Notes: generated by a model not told the origin, from the letters alone. Numbered from the stretch's first letter, positions 43,271 to 52,561 are shown. The stretch is DNA of 64,000 bases from Verrucomicrobiota bacterium (GCA_023391285.1 JAEWBF010000012.1:87794-151793); one strand, 5' to 3'. A program made the numbers and translations.

Positions 43271-44421
43271 CAGCGGACCTCAACGACGGTTTCGGAATGC
43301 CGCTTCAGCAGCGCGGCATCGAGTTCGATTCCGAGACCGGGGCCCGTCGGGCGCGCAATGCGTCCGTTTTCGACGCGGATGGCGGGAGTCATGAACGCAT
43401 CGCGCCACTCCACATCCTGCACGAAATATTCAAGCGTCATGAAATTCGGCGTATTCACCGCATAATGCAGCGTCGCCATCGTGGAGATGGGGCTGTTGGC
43501 GTTGTGCGGAGCGACCGGCGTGAAATACGTGTCGGCCATCGCGGCGATCTTCTTGCTCTCGAGCAATCCGCCGGTGCGCACGACGTCGGGCTGAACGACC
43601 GCGACGGCTTGAAGTTCGAGGATGCGGCGAAAGTCGTGAGCGGTGTAAAGGCGTTCGCCGGAGGCGAGGGGAATGCGACTGTGCGCGGACAACCGCGCCA
43701 TCGTTTCCATGTTTTCCGGCGGAATCGGTTCCTCGACAAAACCGATGTTGAACGGCTCGAGGAGGTTCAATAAACGCAGCGCGGTGTAGTAATCGAGCTT
43801 CCCGCCGCATTCGACGTAGAGTTCGACACTGGGACCAACCGACTCGCGCACGGCGGCCACGATGTCGATGATGTCCTGCAACTGCGGCAGGGTGAGCGTG
43901 CGGCGCAGCGGATCGCTGGAGGAAGGCGCGTCGAGTGGATAGAACTTCAGCGCGCGATAGCCCTGTTCGACGGTCGCGCGGGCGGCGTCGGCGTAAGCCT
44001 TGGCGTCGCGGGGAACTCCCAGGCTCCAGTAGTTCGCATAAACGGAGACGTCTTCGCGCACGGCGCCGCCGAGAAGCTGATACACGGGCACGTTGAGCGC
44101 CTTGCCGGCAATGTCCCACAACGCGATTTCGATCCCGCTCAGGGCGGTGACGGCCAGGCCGGCCATACCGACGTAATTGGATGTCCGATACATGTCCTGC
44201 CAGAGCCGTTCGACCTCCATTGGATCGCGGCCGATCAAGCCTTTGCCGATTTCGGCCACGACGTGCGGGAGATTCGCACCGACGGGCCAATTCGTGGCAT
44301 CGCCGATGCCGGTGATGCCGGCGTCGGTTTCGACGAGGACAACGATAAATTTGCGCGGCATGCGGGCGAGCGCGGCATAGGTCGCGTCGAGCGCATGGCA
44401 GGAAATCCGAGTGATTTTCAT
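43270..44421 (-). CDS. Enolase-superfamily sugar acid dehydratase or cycloisomerase
   Basis: A 383-residue cytosolic enzyme. It has 'YRALKFYPLDAP' (catalytic Lys region), Mg ligands in 'ELYVECGGKLDY', 'GFVEEPIPPENMET' and 'LASGERLYT', and the catalytic His in 'VAPHNANSPISTMATLH'. It is clearly related to but distinct from the DgoD-like enzyme at 34899, which has HGRF where this has VECGGK. One of the two is likely an aldonate dehydratase; the other may handle a different acid, such as an anhydrosugar acid. It lies 11 bp after the SDR gene in the same operon. Confidence 0.9.
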   Translation of the reverse strand: MKITRISCHALDATYAALARMPRKFIVVLVETDAGITGIGDATNWPVGANLPHVVAEIGKGLIGRDPMEVERLWQDMYRTSNYVGMAGLAVTALSGIEIALWDIAGKALNVPVYQLLGGAVREDVSVYANYWSLGVPRDAKAYADAARATVEQGYRALKFYPLDAPSSSDPLRRTLTLPQLQDIIDIVAAVRESVGPSVELYVECGGKLDYYTALRLLNLLEPFNIGFVEEPIPPENMETMARLSAHSRIPLASGERLYTAHDFRRILELQAVAVVQPDVVRTGGLLESKKIAAMADTYFTPVAPHNANSPISTMATLHYAVNTPNFMTLEYFVQDVEWRDAFMTPAIRVENGRIARPTGPGLGIELDAALLKRHSETVVEVR

Positions 44422-44432
44422 GAAAAGTGGGA

Positions 44433-45266
44433 CTAACGGCGCCGGCGTGAACGCTGCGTGAGTTCGCGTCGCTCCTCCTCGTAAACATTGCCGTAGAGAC
44501 GCGCTTGCGCGCCGCCGTCGACGAACAACTCCGCGCCGGTCATGAACGAGGAATCCGGACCCGCGAGAAACAGCGCCGCGCCGGCGACGTCGTCGGGTTG
44601 GCCGATGCGGCCCAGCGCTTCGTTCGCGAGCACGCGTTGGTAACGCCGGCGTTTCGCAGGAGTGCCGGAGAAATCATGCGCGTTGGCGGCGGTTTGGATG
44701 AGGCCGGGGCAGATTGCGTTGGCGCGGATGTTGTGCGGACCGCCATCAATCGCCAGCGAGCGCGTCAGCGCCAGCAACGCGGCTTTCGTGGCCGCATACG
44801 GAATGCTGCTCGACGACGTGGCCCGCGCATGAACCGACGAGATGGTGATGATGGAACCGGCTTTGCTCGCGCGCAGGTGTTTCCATCCGAATTTCGCGGT
44901 GAGCCAGCAGGCGCGAACGTTGACGGCCCAGATTCGGTCCCACTCCTGCAACGTGAGCCCCTCGGCTGTCTTGTAGCCGGGAATGGCGGCGTTGTTGACC
45001 ACGATGTGGATTGCACCCTGCGCGGCGGCTGCGACGCGCATCAGGCGTTCGATGGCGCTCGGTTCGCCGACGTCGGCGCGGACGAAGACCGGCTTGGCGC
45101 CGCCGGCGCGGGTGATCTCGCGCTCGAGCGTGTCGGCTCCGTCGGGATCCGGCGCGCAGTAGAAAACCTGAGCTCCTTCGGTGGCGAAACGATGCACGAT
45201 CGCGCGACCGATGCCCTTGGTGCCGCCCGTGACGACGGCAATCTTTCCGGCGAGCGTTGCGTTCAT
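44433..45266 (-). CDS. Short-chain dehydrogenase/reductase (SDR)
   Basis: A 277-residue SDR. The start at 45266 has a clear Shine-Dalgarno (GGAGG about 6 bp upstream), one of few in this window. 'VVTGGTKGIGRAIV' is the nucleotide site, 'VNNAAIPG' the structural motif, Ser lies in 'TISSVHA', and Tyr/Lys in 'IPYAATKAALL'. 'GAELFVDGGAQ' closes the fold. It leads the five-gene minus operon (dehydratase, epimerase, aldolase, kinase). It is therefore the best candidate for the sugar 1-dehydrogenase making the lactone, or for a dehydrogenase of a keto-deoxy acid. Confidence 0.92.
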   Translation of the reverse strand: MNATLAGKIAVVTGGTKGIGRAIVHRFATEGAQVFYCAPDPDGADTLEREITRAGGAKPVFVRADVGEPSAIERLMRVAAAAQGAIHIVVNNAAIPGYKTAEGLTLQEWDRIWAVNVRACWLTAKFGWKHLRASKAGSIITISSVHARATSSSSIPYAATKAALLALTRSLAIDGGPHNIRANAICPGLIQTAANAHDFSGTPAKRRRYQRVLANEALGRIGQPDDVAGAALFLAGPDSSFMTGAELFVDGGAQARLYGNVYEEERRELTQRSRRRR

Positions 45267-45415
45267 AGGACCTCCGGGTGAGTCGCGGCGGGCCAGCGGC
45301 GCGGGCGTCGCGAAGAGAAAACGAGGCGAACGTGTTTCATGGGTGAGAACCGGGAACTTCGCCGGGTGAAGCGGCTGCATAGTGGAAATCGCGGGGGACG
45401 GTTCTCACAAGAGTT

Positions 45416-45428
45416 TGCAACGGTCTGC
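45416..45428 (+). promoter_or_regulatory. Locus motif TGCAACGGTCTGC (candidate operator)
   Basis: Lies in the divergent gap between the SDR operon (149 bp to 45266) and the LacI gene (67 bp to 45496). That is the expected place for autoregulation and control of the catabolic operon. Confidence 0.7.
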
Positions 45429-45495
45429 ACCGCGCGTGCGTCTCTCCGGTGCTTGTCAATCAACCCGCGCCGAACAACGTGCGCACCCTTTCTTC

Positions 45496-46518
45496 ATGCC
45501 CACCATCAACGACGTCGCCCGGATCGCCAAAGTGGCAAACAGCACGGTATCCCGCGCCTTGCGCGACGATCATCGGATAGCTCGAGCGACCCGCGAACGC
45601 ATCAAGGAAGTGGCGGAGTCGATCGGTTATCGTCCGAATCCGATGATTGCGGCGCTGATGACCCAGCTGCGAACGGCGCATCCGCCGGCGCCGACGTGCA
45701 ATTTGGCCTGGCTCGATTTCGGCCGGAACGCCGTCGAGTGGAAGGAGCGGCCGGTGCAGCGCGCGTTTTATACCGGGGCGCTGGACCGCGCGACGAAGGC
45801 GAATTATTCCCTCGAACGCGTGCAGGTCCGCGCGCCGGGCATGACTCCGTCGCGGCTCGCCCAAGTGCTGCGGGCGCGCAACGTCCGCGGCGTGCTCGTG
45901 CCGTATTTCGAGGATAGCAACAGTCTCGCGACCTCGATTCCGTTGCCGCTGGACGAGTTCAATATCGTTTCCGTGGGAACGCCGTTTCGCGATCCGGACC
46001 TGCATTTCGCGAGCAACGATCAATACGAAGCCGCGCGCCTTGCGGTGTTGGAATTGCACAAGCTCGGTTATCGCCGCATCGGCTATGTGGGCGCGCACGT
46101 GCTGGAGGCGGCGGTGCATAATCGTTTCTCGGCCGGCTTCTACGCGACGGCGCGATTCGAGTTGGGGCTCGATGTGCCGGCTCCGCTCTTCAGCGGGGAC
46201 CGCGCGGAGATCACGCACTGGCTGCGTCACTCGCGGCCGGACGCGGTGATCACGACGCATTTGAACTTGATCAAAATGCTTCGCGCCGATGGCTGGCGCA
46301 TTCCCGAGGAACTCGGAGTCGTGTCAACGCACGTCGATCCCGACGACGAGGAGACGTCCGGCATTTATCAGAACAGCGAGCATGTCGGCGCGGCGGCGGT
46401 GGACACGTTGATCGGGCAGCTCAGCAGCAGTGCGCAAGGCGTGCCGGCGCACCCGCAAGGGGTGTTGATTCCCGGCATCTGGATGCCCGGCCGCACGGTG
46501 AGACAACTTGGAAAATGA
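45496..46518 (+). CDS. LacI-family transcriptional regulator, candidate master regulator of the locus
   Basis: A 340-residue protein. The start at 45496 places the helix-turn-helix at the N-terminus (TINDVARIAKVANSTVSRAL, residues 3-22). The hinge follows ('SIGYRPNPMIAALMTQLR'), which differs from the usual 'YRPNxxARSL'. The periplasmic-binding-protein-like effector domain has 'VRGVLVPYFED', 'FASNDQYEAARLAVLELHKLGYRRIGYVG' (shown only as landmark pieces DQYEAARLA and LGYRRIGYVG) and 'RPDAVITT'. It probably senses a sugar or sugar acid. It is the only transcription factor gene in the window and has a motif copy 67 bp upstream. Its stop overlaps the SMP-30 gene by ATGA. Confidence 0.95.
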   Translation: MPTINDVARIAKVANSTVSRALRDDHRIARATRERIKEVAESIGYRPNPMIAALMTQLRTAHPPAPTCNLAWLDFGRNAVEWKERPVQRAFYTGALDRATKANYSLERVQVRAPGMTPSRLAQVLRARNVRGVLVPYFEDSNSLATSIPLPLDEFNIVSVGTPFRDPDLHFASNDQYEAARLAVLELHKLGYRRIGYVGAHVLEAAVHNRFSAGFYATARFELGLDVPAPLFSGDRAEITHWLRHSRPDAVITTHLNLIKMLRADGWRIPEELGVVSTHVDPDDEETSGIYQNSEHVGAAAVDTLIGQLSSSAQGVPAHPQGVLIPGIWMPGRTVRQLGK

Positions 46519-47381
46519 GCACGGCTGAAACGGTATTCACGACTCCCTGCGAACTGGGCGAAGGTCCCTTCTGGCATGCCGGACGTTTGCACTGGGTCGA
46601 CATCGACGCAGGCGCGCTGCATCGGCTCGATGTGGGAAGCGGCGCGCACGAACGCTGGACGCTCGGCGAAAAGCTCGGCGCGGCCGCGCCGCATGCGCGC
46701 GGAGGATTCATCGTCGCGCTGGCGTCGCGGATCGCGTGGTTCGATCCCGCGGACGGTCGCCTGGAAACGATTGCGGTGCCTGAGCCCGGCCTGGGGCCGC
46801 GCCGTTTCAATGACGGCAAATGCGATTCTCGCGGGCGCTTTGTCGTCGGCACGCTCGATCTGGAATCGCGGCCGGGCGTGGGCGCGCTGTATCGCGTCGA
46901 TCCGGACGGTTATTGGGAGAAACTTTTGCCGTCGGTCGGATTGTCCAACGGCCTCGCGTGGAGCGCGGATGGAAGCACCTTCTATTTCATCGATACGGCG
47001 CAGCGCACCTTGACGGCTTACGATTACGATTTTTCGAGCGGACGCCTCGCGTCACCGCGTCTGGTTTGGACCGCGCCCGCGGACGAGGGCGGGCCCGATG
47101 GCATGACGATCGATCATGCCGGTCGACTTTGGATTGGATTGTGGGGAGGCAAAAGCGTGGTGTGCCTCGATCCGGAGAGCGGAAAAATCGTGGAACGGTT
47201 GGGCGTGCCCGCGGATCTTGCGACGGCCTGCGCATTTGGCGGACCGGCCGGTGACGAACTGTTCGTGACCTCGGCGCGCGTCGGTTACTCGCCGGAAAAA
47301 TTGCGCGAGCAGCCGCTGGCCGGAGCGGTGTTTCGGCTGCGGCCTGGGGTGAGCGGACCGCCGGCGTTCTCGTTTGGCTAA
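46515..47381 (+). CDS. SMP-30/gluconolactonase-family lactonase
   Basis: A 288-residue six-bladed beta-propeller. Metal ligands are recognisable: Glu in 'CELGEGPFW' (residue 16), Asn in 'VGLSNGLAWSADG', Asp in 'EGGPDGMTIDHAG'. 'RFNDGKCDSRGRFVVGT' is a family signature. It hydrolyses an aldonolactone to the aldonic acid, the step between a sugar dehydrogenase and a sugar acid dehydratase. Translational coupling to the LacI regulator is unusual and suggests both respond to the same metabolite. Confidence 0.93.
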   Translation: MSTAETVFTTPCELGEGPFWHAGRLHWVDIDAGALHRLDVGSGAHERWTLGEKLGAAAPHARGGFIVALASRIAWFDPADGRLETIAVPEPGLGPRRFNDGKCDSRGRFVVGTLDLESRPGVGALYRVDPDGYWEKLLPSVGLSNGLAWSADGSTFYFIDTAQRTLTAYDYDFSSGRLASPRLVWTAPADEGGPDGMTIDHAGRLWIGLWGGKSVVCLDPESGKIVERLGVPADLATACAFGGPAGDELFVTSARVGYSPEKLREQPLAGAVFRLRPGVSGPPAFSFG

Positions 47382-47452
47382 ACGGTAAAGGGGGGCATCG
47401 ACGGTGGAACGCGACGTCCTCGTCGGGTTGGTTTGGCGTGCGAACGTCGTTC

Positions 47453-47473
47453 AGCCCGCCGGGACGGCGGGCT
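47453..47473. repeat. GC-rich hairpin between the SMP-30 and GH36 genes
   Basis: Arms AGCCCGCC and GGCGGGCT flank GGGAC. No T-run follows on either strand, so it is a weak terminator candidate or an intergenic repeat. It lies just upstream of the motif copy at 47504. Confidence 0.5.
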
Positions 47474-47503
47474 CCACCGGTCGCTGAGAATGCGTTGAGC
47501 TGC

Positions 47504-47516
47504 GCAGACCGTTGCA
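47504..47516 (-). promoter_or_regulatory. Locus motif (reverse orientation) TGCAACGGTCTGC
   Basis: 50 bp upstream of the GH36 start at 47567, but on the opposite strand to the gene. A site that works in both orientations fits an operator better than a promoter element. Confidence 0.65.
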
Positions 47517-47566
47517 TCGGTTGGCGATAGAGTCGGATCGCATCTATCCCCTGCGTTCCCCGACGC

Positions 47567-49450
47567 ATGACCCCACTTTGCACTCCCCCGGCCGTGCACA
47601 CTCCCGACCTCGCGGTTTCGCTTACGCTTCTGCCTCCAAGTTCCCAACTCCGAGCCGAAGCAAGGACTGAACGCGCGTCGCATGGAGGGACTTCTTTTTA
47701 TCTCACGTTGCATAACGACTCGGCGGCCGAGGTGTTCATCGAGTCGGGCGCGGTGCGTTGGCGCTGGTTGCCTGAAGGTTGGGGCGCGGATCAAGTGGCG
47801 AGCGGCGGCACGACGATGGCGACGTGGCCGACGCAGGTCGCTCCCAGCCGAGGAGCGCGGGTGGCGATCGAGAGCGGCACGTGGCTGCTCGCGCGGCGGG
47901 CGGACGGTTGTGCGTTGGCGGGTTTTGTTTCCTGGCGTCATTTCTGGTCGCGACTGCGGTGGGAAGAAGGCGGCTCGTTGACACTGCAGTTTGACGGCGA
48001 AGGTCGGAGGCTCGGGCCGGGCGAAGCGGTGCCGCTGGACACGGTGTGGTCATCCGAGGGGCAGGACTGGATGGAACTGCTCGAGCAGTATGCGAGCGAA
48101 GCGGCGCGTTGCACCGGAGCGAAGCTGAAGCCGCGTCCGCAATTCGTCGGCTGGTCCACGTGGGACTACTACGGCCGCGGGTGGACGATTGCGGCGGTGG
48201 AGGAGAATATCGCTGCGATCCGCCATTTCGCTCCGGGTGCGAATCTGCTGCAGATCGACGGCGGTTGGTGGCCAGCGCGCGGCGACTACACGAAAGTGCG
48301 CGAGGATCTGGGGCCCGATGCGATGAAACATCTCGCCGCCACCATTCGTCTGCTGGGCATGACGGCGGGCATTCACTTCGATGGAATGCGGGGCGACACG
48401 GCGTCGCAGGTCGCGCGCGAACACCCGGAATTCTTCCTTCACGATCAGAACGGTCGGATCATTTCGGTTCCGCAGCTCAACGACGGCGATCGGCTGGAGC
48501 ACATCTATTTCGATTACTCGCACCCCGGCGCGCTCGATTACATGCGCGGCGTGGTGCGGACGCTGCGGAAGGAGTGGGGCTATGATTATCTGAAAATCGA
48601 TTTTCTGTCCTTCGGCCTCGCGGAGGACATTCGGCGCCGCGCGCTCAACAACGATCCTGCGCGTCGCATTGCGCCGCACGATCCTGGCCTCACCAGCGTG
48701 GAACGCATGCACCGCGCTTTGCAGACGTGGCGCGAGGCGATGGGATCGGACGCGTTCTTCCTCGCGTGCTCGGCGCCGTTGGGCGTCGTCCTGGGGTATG
48801 CGGACGGATTGCGCACGGGTTACGACGTGTATCCCGATTTCAAATCGCTGCGACGCTGCGCTCAGGCCACCGCGGGGAACTTCCATCTCCACGGCTGGGC
48901 GGCGTGGGCCGATGCGGATTACCAGATTGTGCGCGGACCGGAAGAGGAGGATGCGACGCGCGTGCGCAACGAGGAGAAGCGAAGCCAGCTCACCTTCAAT
49001 GAGGCGGAGATGTGGACGATCTACGTCGGATTATTTGGAGGCACGCGGCTCAACAGTGACAAGATCTCGCTGCTGCGGCCGGAGAAGGCGGCCTTGGTTC
49101 GAACGATGGCGGCTCTTCCGTCGTGCGCGCGATACGTTCCGCTGGATTTCTGGAGGCGCGGAGAAACCTGGGACGATGCGTTTCATGCGATGCTGGGTGA
49201 GGCCGAGGACGAAGTGTGCCTCGCGCTGTTCAACTGGAGCGATGTTCCGATGACTTACGACGTGCGCGGGTTCTCCGATGCCGAAAGGGCGCAGCTGCGA
49301 CTGCTCGCGGGAGATCCAGCAAGCGAAGCAAGCGGTGAAACGCTGCGCGTTCGCCTAGGCCCGCGCCACGCTGCGGCCTGGAGCGCTCCTGGCGGGCGAG
49401 GTTTCGAACTGCTGCGCAAGGCGCTCACGGTGGAGGCGAACGCGTCATGA
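47567..49450 (+). CDS. GH36-type alpha-galactosidase-like glycoside hydrolase
   Basis: A 627-residue protein without a signal peptide. The N-terminal 180 residues form a beta-sandwich. The barrel carries GH36/GH27 hallmarks: 'FVGWSTWDYYGRGWT', 'LLQIDGGWWPARGDYT', 'TAGIHFDGM', and the likely nucleophile Asp near residue 345 in 'YDYLKIDFLSFG'. 'FFLACSAPLGVVLGYADGLRTG' (landmark: CSAPLG, DGLRTG) supplies the acid/base region. It would release alpha-galactose (or a related residue) in the cytosol. It leads a five-gene operon and overlaps the next sulfatase gene by ATGA. GH36 is likely; specificity is inferred. Confidence 0.87.
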   Translation: MTPLCTPPAVHTPDLAVSLTLLPPSSQLRAEARTERASHGGTSFYLTLHNDSAAEVFIESGAVRWRWLPEGWGADQVASGGTTMATWPTQVAPSRGARVAIESGTWLLARRADGCALAGFVSWRHFWSRLRWEEGGSLTLQFDGEGRRLGPGEAVPLDTVWSSEGQDWMELLEQYASEAARCTGAKLKPRPQFVGWSTWDYYGRGWTIAAVEENIAAIRHFAPGANLLQIDGGWWPARGDYTKVREDLGPDAMKHLAATIRLLGMTAGIHFDGMRGDTASQVAREHPEFFLHDQNGRIISVPQLNDGDRLEHIYFDYSHPGALDYMRGVVRTLRKEWGYDYLKIDFLSFGLAEDIRRRALNNDPARRIAPHDPGLTSVERMHRALQTWREAMGSDAFFLACSAPLGVVLGYADGLRTGYDVYPDFKSLRRCAQATAGNFHLHGWAAWADADYQIVRGPEEEDATRVRNEEKRSQLTFNEAEMWTIYVGLFGGTRLNSDKISLLRPEKAALVRTMAALPSCARYVPLDFWRRGETWDDAFHAMLGEAEDEVCLALFNWSDVPMTYDVRGFSDAERAQLRLLAGDPASEASGETLRVRLGPRHAAAWSAPGGRGFELLRKALTVEANAS

Positions 49451-50970
49451 GCCGGCGACAGGCGATTCTGTTTCTTTTGGATACGCAGGGCGCGAACTGC
49501 GTGGGTTGTTACCGTCCGGATCTCGCGCTCGGCACGCCGCACATCGATCGCTTGGCGGGGGAAGGCGTGCGATTCACGGCTGCTTACACGTGCAGCCCGG
49601 TGTGCGGTCCCGCGCGGTCGGCGCTGTTCACCGGATTGTTTCCTCACAGCAATGGCGTGATCGCGAACGATCTCGCGCCGCACGCGGACATTCCGACGCT
49701 CGGACAGCGACTCGAACGGCACGGCGTCGCGACGGCTTACGTGGGCAAGTGGCACCTCGACGGCTCCGACTATTTCGGCGACGGACGCTGCCCGCCCGGT
49801 TGGGATCCGGCTTACTGGTTCGACGGCCGCAATTACCTGGACTCGCTGCCGGACGATGCGGCGCGGAGTTTGTCGCGCCGGGTGCTCGGTCCGAAAGAGG
49901 TGCGCGAGCACGGGATCACGTCTGACTTCACACACGCGCATCGCTCGGCGGATCGCGCGATCGAGTTTCTCGAGCGGAATCGAGAGCGGGATTTCCTGCT
50001 CGTGGTGTCGATCGACGAACCGCACCACCCGTTCATTTGTCCCGAGCCTTACGCGAGCGCGTTCGAGGATTTCAGGTTTCCGGTTCCGAACGCGGGCGAT
50101 CCGCTCACTGACAAACCGCGCGCGCAACGCGAGTGGGCGGCGCACACCGGGCGGCTTTGGGCGAAGCAGATGGAAGCGACGCCGGAAGGCGCGGCGCTGC
50201 GCCATCCGCGGCATTTCGCGTGCAACAGCTATGCGGATTCTCAAGTGGGCCGCGTGCTGGCGACGATCGACCGTTGCGCGCCGTCCGCGCTCGTCGTGCA
50301 CACGAGCGATCACGGCGATATGTTCGGCAGTCATGGTTTGCACGGGAAAGGTCCGTGCGCTTACGAGGAAATCGCCCGTGTGCCGCTCATCGTGAGATGG
50401 CCGGGGCAGGTCCCTGCGGGTGCGATCGCGGCCGGCGCGGCGTCGCACATCGACCTCGTTCCAACCTTGCTGGAATTTTTCAACGTTCCTGTTCCGCCGC
50501 TGCTGCAAGGGCAGTCGTTGATCAGACGTTTGCGGGCACCGGAAACGCCGGCGACCAAGCCGGCCTTCATCGAGTTCAATCGTTTCGAGATCGATCACGA
50601 CGGCTTCGGTGCTTTTGCGCCGATCCGCGCGGCGTCCGACGGTCGGTTCAAACTCATCGTGAATTTGCTCGATAGCGACGAGTTCTACGATCTCACGGCG
50701 GATCCGGGTGAGATCCGCGATTTGATCGCGGAGCCGGACTACGCGGAAAGGCGCGACGCTCTTTTCAGGGAGATCCTGGACTGGATGAATCGCACGCGTG
50801 ATCCGTTGCGAGGGCCGCATTGGCAGCGACGGCCGTGGGCGAATGACTCGGGCGCGTCGACGTGGGGCGGCTACACGCGGCCGAGGCCGTTCGACGAGGA
50901 CTGGTTTCCTCGGACGCTGCTCTACGACACGGCGGAGGTGATCGATCGTGATGCGTATCCGAAGTGGTAA
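49447..50970 (+). CDS. Sulfatase (Cys-type, cytosolic)
   Basis: A 507-residue sulfatase with no leader. The formylglycine motif is C53-G-P-A-R57 in 'YTCSPVCGPARSALFTG'. Metal-site text includes 'FLLDTQGANCVGCY' and 'VVHTSDHGDMFGSHGLHGKG', with 'DEPHHPFICPEP' between. It should be activated by the anaerobic maturase at 16277. Coupled to GH36, it probably removes sulfate from imported oligosaccharides before or after alpha-galactosidase action. Confidence 0.95.
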   Translation: MSRRQAILFLLDTQGANCVGCYRPDLALGTPHIDRLAGEGVRFTAAYTCSPVCGPARSALFTGLFPHSNGVIANDLAPHADIPTLGQRLERHGVATAYVGKWHLDGSDYFGDGRCPPGWDPAYWFDGRNYLDSLPDDAARSLSRRVLGPKEVREHGITSDFTHAHRSADRAIEFLERNRERDFLLVVSIDEPHHPFICPEPYASAFEDFRFPVPNAGDPLTDKPRAQREWAAHTGRLWAKQMEATPEGAALRHPRHFACNSYADSQVGRVLATIDRCAPSALVVHTSDHGDMFGSHGLHGKGPCAYEEIARVPLIVRWPGQVPAGAIAAGAASHIDLVPTLLEFFNVPVPPLLQGQSLIRRLRAPETPATKPAFIEFNRFEIDHDGFGAFAPIRAASDGRFKLIVNLLDSDEFYDLTADPGEIRDLIAEPDYAERRDALFREILDWMNRTRDPLRGPHWQRRPWANDSGASTWGGYTRPRPFDEDWFPRTLLYDTAEVIDRDAYPKW

Positions 50971-52549
50971 ACGGATGCTTGCGGCCTTGATGGGCGCCGC
51001 CTCGCTGCTGACGACGACGGCAGCGCGTCCGCCGAACGTGCTCATCTGCGTCACCGACGATCAATCGTTTCCGCACGCCTCCGCTTACGGGACACGCTGG
51101 GTGCGCACGCCGGCGTTCGATCGTGTCGCGCGGGAAGGCCTGCTCTTCACCAATGCGTTCACGCCGAATGCGAAGTGCGGACCTTCGCGGGCGATTCTTC
51201 TCACGAGTCGGCAAAGCTGGCAGCTTGGAGCGGCGGCGAATCATGTGGCGTATTATCCCGAAGGGAAACGCACCTTCATGGAAGCGCTGGGAGGCGCAGG
51301 TTTCGCGGTGGGTTACACGGGCAAAGGCTGGGCTCCCGGCGATCCCGGGCGCATTGGGGACAGGCCGCGTGAGCTGACTGGCAAGGAATTCAACGAGCAG
51401 CGGTGGCCGGAGCGGGTGCCTGGATTATCGCCGATCGATTACGCGGCGAATTTTGCGGAGTTCCTTCGCGCGCGGGAACGGGATCAGCCGTTCTGCTTTT
51501 GGTTTGGCGCGATGGAGCCGCATCGACCTTACGCGCGGGGCGCGGCGCTCGCAGCGGGACGGACGCTCGACGAGATCGACCGCGTGCCGGCGTATTGGCC
51601 GGACAACGACACGGTGCGGAGCGATCTGCTGGATTACGCGCGCGAGATTGAGTTTTTCGACGCGCAGCTCGCGCGTTTTCTGGCGTTGTTGGAGGAGCAC
51701 GGCGAACTCGACCGGACGTTGATCATCGTCACGTCCGACAACGGCATGCCGTTTCCCCGCGCGAAAGGAACCACCTACGATGCGTCGATGCACATTCCGC
51801 TCGCGATGCGCTGGCCGGGCGGAATCGCTCGGGCGGGAAGGCAAATCGATGCGTTGGTGAGTCTCGTTGATCTGGCGCCGACCATTCTGGAAGCGACGGC
51901 GGTGGATGCGAAGACGACGGGAATGGAAGCGTTTGCCGGAACGTCGCTGGGACCGCTGATGCGCGACGAGCACGACGCGGCGGCGGGGCGCGACGCTTTG
52001 ATTTTCGGACAGGAGCGTCACGATCTCGGGCGGCCGGGGGATAAAGGTTATCCGGTGCGTGGAATCATTCGCGACGGGTTCTTGTATGCGAGGAATCTTG
52101 CCACCGATCGCTGGCCGATGGGCGATCCGATTACGGGTTATCTCAACACGGACGGCGGGCCGACGAAGTCATTCATTCTGGAGGAGAATCGCCACGGTCG
52201 GAATCACTGGCTTTGGGAGCTGAATTTCGGGCGGCGTCCGGCAGAGGAACTTTACGATCTGGCGCGGGATCCGGACTGTCTGCGAAATTTGTCAGGCGAA
52301 CTCGAACATGCGCCGCGACGCGAAGCGATGGCGGCGGAACTTATGGCCGAGTTGCGGCGTCAGGACGATCCGCGCGTCGTGGGCGCGGGCAATGAGTTCG
52401 ACCGCTATCCTTACGCGTCGCCGCTGCGCGGGTTCTATGAACGCTTCGTGCGCGGAGAAAGACCGCCGACGCCGTGGATTGAATCCACGGATTTTGAGCC
52501 TTCCGACTTCGATCCCGAACGGCCGCTGCGGCCGCGTCTTGAACCTTAA
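50951..52549 (+). CDS. Sulfatase (Cys-type, with signal peptide)
   Basis: The ATG at 50951 is preferred over an adjacent GTG at 50948; either overlaps the previous gene by about 20 bp. The 532-residue protein has an N-terminal leader (MRIRSGKRMLAALMGAASLL), so it acts in the periplasm. The nucleophile motif is C76-G-P-S-R80 in 'NAKCGPSRAILLTSR'. 'LICVTDDQSFPHASAYG' and 'IVTSDNGMPFPRAKGTTYDASMH' (landmark: TSDNGMPFPRAKG) give the metal and substrate sites. The style is that of heparan N-sulfatase-like members, but the true substrate is unknown. Confidence 0.94.
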   Translation: MRIRSGKRMLAALMGAASLLTTTAARPPNVLICVTDDQSFPHASAYGTRWVRTPAFDRVAREGLLFTNAFTPNAKCGPSRAILLTSRQSWQLGAAANHVAYYPEGKRTFMEALGGAGFAVGYTGKGWAPGDPGRIGDRPRELTGKEFNEQRWPERVPGLSPIDYAANFAEFLRARERDQPFCFWFGAMEPHRPYARGAALAAGRTLDEIDRVPAYWPDNDTVRSDLLDYAREIEFFDAQLARFLALLEEHGELDRTLIIVTSDNGMPFPRAKGTTYDASMHIPLAMRWPGGIARAGRQIDALVSLVDLAPTILEATAVDAKTTGMEAFAGTSLGPLMRDEHDAAAGRDALIFGQERHDLGRPGDKGYPVRGIIRDGFLYARNLATDRWPMGDPITGYLNTDGGPTKSFILEENRHGRNHWLWELNFGRRPAEELYDLARDPDCLRNLSGELEHAPRREAMAAELMAELRRQDDPRVVGAGNEFDRYPYASPLRGFYERFVRGERPPTPWIESTDFEPSDFDPERPLRPRLEP

Positions 52550-52561
52550 CACCCATACCTG

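Noticed and set aside
49255..51054. A 599-codon minus-strand frame
   Set aside because: It is antisense to two sulfatase genes with complete active-site motifs.
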